Assembly: GCA_900772685.1 (NCBI GenBank)
Contig: CAAGRP010000295.1
Coordinates: forward strand, 1-7,068
Direction: 5' to 3'
From: Lachnospiraceae bacterium
GTDB taxonomy: Bacteria > Bacillota > Clostridia > Lachnospirales > Lachnospiraceae
DNA: 7,068 bases
The position numbers and the translations under genes were made by a program. The notes beneath the pieces were generated by a model, which was not told the DNA's origin, made no database searches, and worked only from the letters and a program-made list of their open reading frames with translations. Shown one piece after another: positions 5,861-7,068 of the stretch. How positions within the stretch are numbered: position 1 is the first letter of the stretch; each line of letters starts with the position of its first letter.

Positions 5861-6379
5861 ATGGCAAAGGTCGAATTAAAAAAACCTATAGTTGACGAAA
5901 TCGCAAACGTTATCGCAGACGCAGATTCTGTTGTTCTGGTTAACTACAGCGGACTTACAGTTGCTCAGGATACTAAGCTTCGTAAATCTTTAAGAGAAGC
6001 AGGAATAGCTTACAAGGTATATAAAAATACCATGATGAAGCTTGCTTTCCAGGGTACACCTTGTGAAGCACTTTGCGATCATCTTGAGAGCACAAACGCT
6101 CTTGCTGTTTCTAAGGATGATGCTACCGCACCTATCCGTGTATTGGCTAATTTCGCAAAAGAAAATCCGAAGTTAGAGCTTATTGCCGGAGTTGTAGAAG
6201 GAAACTATTGCGATCAGAGCGGAGTTAAAGCTCTCGCTGATATTCCTTCAAGAGAAGTTCTTCTCGGAAAACTCCTCGGAAGTATCCAGTCGCCTATTAC
6301 AAACTTTGCTCGCGTTCTTAAACAGATCGCTGAGAAAGACGGCGCACCTGCAGCAGAAGAAGCACCTGCAGCAGAATAA
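5861..6379 (+). CDS. rplJ: 50S ribosomal protein L10
   Basis: L10 (uL10) anchors L7/L12 dimers to 23S rRNA at the base of the ribosomal stalk. With L12 bound, it also represses its own operon. This 172-aa protein has the usual N-terminal globular domain, with MAKVELKKPIVDEIA and later SVVLVNYSGLTVAQDTKLRKSLR. The family segment YKVYKNTMMKLAF follows at about 52-64. The DIPSREVLLGKLLGSIQSPI region starts near residue 136 and is followed by the C-terminal helix that binds L12 dimers. The tail is a short acidic Ala/Pro/Glu repeat (APAAEEAPAAE). AAGGAGG at 5844-5850 lies 10 nt before the ATG. It is the first gene of a two-gene operon with its own promoter and attenuator. rplA, its usual upstream neighbour, is replaced here by the IS and ftsH. 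Confidence 0.98.
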   Translation: MAKVELKKPIVDEIANVIADADSVVLVNYSGLTVAQDTKLRKSLREAGIAYKVYKNTMMKLAFQGTPCEALCDHLESTNALAVSKDDATAPIRVLANFAKENPKLELIAGVVEGNYCDQSGVKALADIPSREVLLGKLLGSIQSPITNFARVLKQIAEKDGAPAAEEAPAAE

Positions 6380-6391
6380 TCTCATATTTTA

Positions 6392-6409
6392 TGCTGTTTG
6401 AATACAGCA
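6392..6409 (+). other. Small hairpin between rplJ and rplL
   Basis: TGCTGT (6392-6397) and ACAGCA (6404-6409) form a 6-bp stem with a 6-nt loop in the 70-nt intergenic gap. No T-run follows, so it is not an intrinsic terminator. An RNA processing or stability element that helps rplL outproduce rplJ is possible, because the ribosome needs four or more L7/L12 copies per L10. The short stem may also be chance. Confidence 0.35.
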
Positions 6410-6449
6410 CGATCAAATTTAAAAATTATCAAATACGGAGGAAAATATA

Positions 6450-6824
6450 ATGGCAAAGTTAACAACAGCTGAATTTATTGAAGCTATTAAAGAATTATCA
6501 GTATTAGAGCTTAACGAACTTGTAAAAGCTTGTGAAGAAGAATTTGGTGTATCTGCAGCAGCAGGTGTTGTTGTAGCTGCAGCAGCAGGCGGAGAGGCAG
6601 CTGCTGAAGAGAAGACAGAGTTCGATGTAGAGCTTACAGAAGTAGGACCAAACAAGGTTAAAGTTATCAAGGTTGTTCGTGAGGTTACAGGTCTCGGACT
6701 TAAGGAAGCTAAAGATGTCGTTGACGGAGCTCCTAAGGTTCTTAAAGAGGGTGCTGAGAAGGCAGAGGCTGATGATATCAAGGCTAAACTTGAGGCTGAA
6801 GGCGCTAAAGTTACTCTTAAGTAA
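6450..6824 (+). CDS. rplL: 50S ribosomal protein L7/L12
   Basis: L7/L12 (bL12) is the multicopy, flexible stalk protein that recruits and activates translational GTPases. This 124-aa chain has the three expected parts. The N-terminal dimerisation helices, which bind L10, cover about residues 4-33 (TTAEFIEAIKELSVLELNEL). An Ala/Gly-rich hinge runs about 35-55. The C-terminal globular domain covers about 56-124 and carries the conserved KVIKVVREVTGLGLKEAK helix that contacts elongation factors. It ends in the typical GAKVTLK. GGAGG at 6437-6441 lies 8 nt before the ATG. The hinge is encoded largely by GCA and GCT alanine codons, as expected of a highly expressed gene. It is followed by a strong terminator. 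Confidence 0.98.
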   Translation: MAKLTTAEFIEAIKELSVLELNELVKACEEEFGVSAAAGVVVAAAAGGEAAAEEKTEFDVELTEVGPNKVKVIKVVREVTGLGLKEAKDVVDGAPKVLKEGAEKAEADDIKAKLEAEGAKVTLK

Positions 6825-6854
6825 TTTTAATCTGATCATTATTTGTAAAAACAT

Positions 6855-6886
6855 GCCGCGGATCTTTCAAGGTCCGCGGCTTTTTT
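6855..6886 (+). terminator. Intrinsic terminator of the rplJ-rplL operon
   Basis: A 10-bp stem (GCCGCGGATC 6855-6864 with GGTCCGCGGC 6871-6880, one T-G wobble) has a TTTCAA loop and is followed by six T's (6881-6886). It lies 30 nt after the rplL stop and 22 nt before the preferred start of the next gene. Confidence 0.95.
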
Positions 6887-6908
6887 AAAAAAGAAAAGGA
6901 AAATGCAA

Positions 6909-7068
6909 ATGGATCTTTCATCTTTATTAAATGACAAACAGCTGGAGGCAGTCAAATGTACAGAAGGCCCCCTTCTTATAATAGCGGGAGCAGGCTCGGG
7001 TAAGACCTTTACCCTTGCCCGCGAATACATGACCCTGGTGATAGACAATCCTCACGCCTATCGCACCA
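6909..7068 (+). CDS. UvrD-like superfamily 1 DNA helicase, N-terminal fragment
   Basis: The first 53 codons of a helicase run off the right edge. The Q-motif segment LNDKQLEAV (Gln11) is followed by EGPLLIIAGAGSGKT with Walker A GAGSGKT (27-33, catalytic Lys32). This arrangement is the start of the 1A domain of UvrD/PcrA-type 3'-5' helicases. After Walker A it reads FTLAREYM rather than the RVLTHRI of classical PcrA, and this hints at a more divergent UvrD/RecB-like branch. The fragment is too short to decide, so I give no symbol. ATG 6909 is preferred because AGGA (6897-6900) is 8 nt away. An in-frame ATG at 6903 would add two residues but sits only 2 nt from that site. Only 22 nt separate the start from the rplL terminator. 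Confidence 0.9.
   Translation, partial: MDLSSLLNDKQLEAVKCTEGPLLIIAGAGSGKTFTLAREYMTLVIDNPHAYRT

Noticed and set aside
5626..5862. 78-aa - strand open frame across the rplJ upstream region
   Set aside because: It covers the promoter, L10 leader and attenuator and resembles no protein. It is a shadow of a structured leader.
6419..6781. 120-aa - strand open frame opposite rplL
   Set aside because: The Ser/Ala-rich translation is the antisense image of the rplL hinge and codon bias. There is no start signal.
1..7068. CRISPR arrays, tRNA or rRNA genes
   Set aside because: No regularly spaced repeats, cloverleaf sequences or rRNA signatures are visible on either strand.

Overview
The window looks like chromosome from a low-to-moderate-GC Gram-positive bacterium of the class Clostridia, plausibly a Lachnospiraceae-type anaerobe. 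That placement is an inference. It rests on AGGAGG-type ribosome binding sites, consensus sigma-A promoter hexamers, an L10-leader attenuator of the Firmicutes type, and the character of the GreA, FtsH and OGG-like proteins. Most of the window is housekeeping sequence, and I see no evidence of a new multi-gene defence or metabolic system. The unusual parts are one insertion sequence and what it did at its insertion site.

Left part (1-3909, all + strand): a compact run of genes. It begins with the 3' part of a RimI-like N-acetyltransferase whose reading frame is broken inside the acetyl-CoA-binding loop. Next come a small three-helix membrane protein (103 aa), an OGG-type 8-oxoguanine DNA glycosylase, the transcript-cleavage factor GreA, and the membrane AAA+ protease FtsH. 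Gaps are 15 nt or less, and greA and ftsH share one base (TAATG). This is probably one operon concerned with protein modification, DNA repair, transcription and protein quality control.

Middle (3943-5669): a complete insertion sequence of about 1669 bp with one - strand DDE transposase (463 aa). It has 24-bp imperfect terminal inverted repeats and is flanked by a perfect 29-bp direct repeat. Long target duplications of this size are typical of the IS1202 (ISNCY-type) group. The insertion lies between ftsH and the rplJ promoter, and its right-hand target copy ends on the first base of the rplJ -35 hexamer. An IS-borne intrinsic terminator now faces transcripts coming from ftsH.

Right part (5654-7068, + strand): a near-consensus promoter (TTGACA-N17-TATAAA) is wrapped by an 11-bp perfect inverted repeat. 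It is followed by an L10 leader with a transcription attenuator, then rplJ (L10), rplL (L7/L12), a strong terminator, and the first 53 codons of a UvrD-like superfamily 1 helicase. L10 and L7/L12 form the ribosomal stalk, and their autoregulation through the leader is known from other bacteria. The usual rplK-rplA neighbours upstream and rpoB downstream are absent here.
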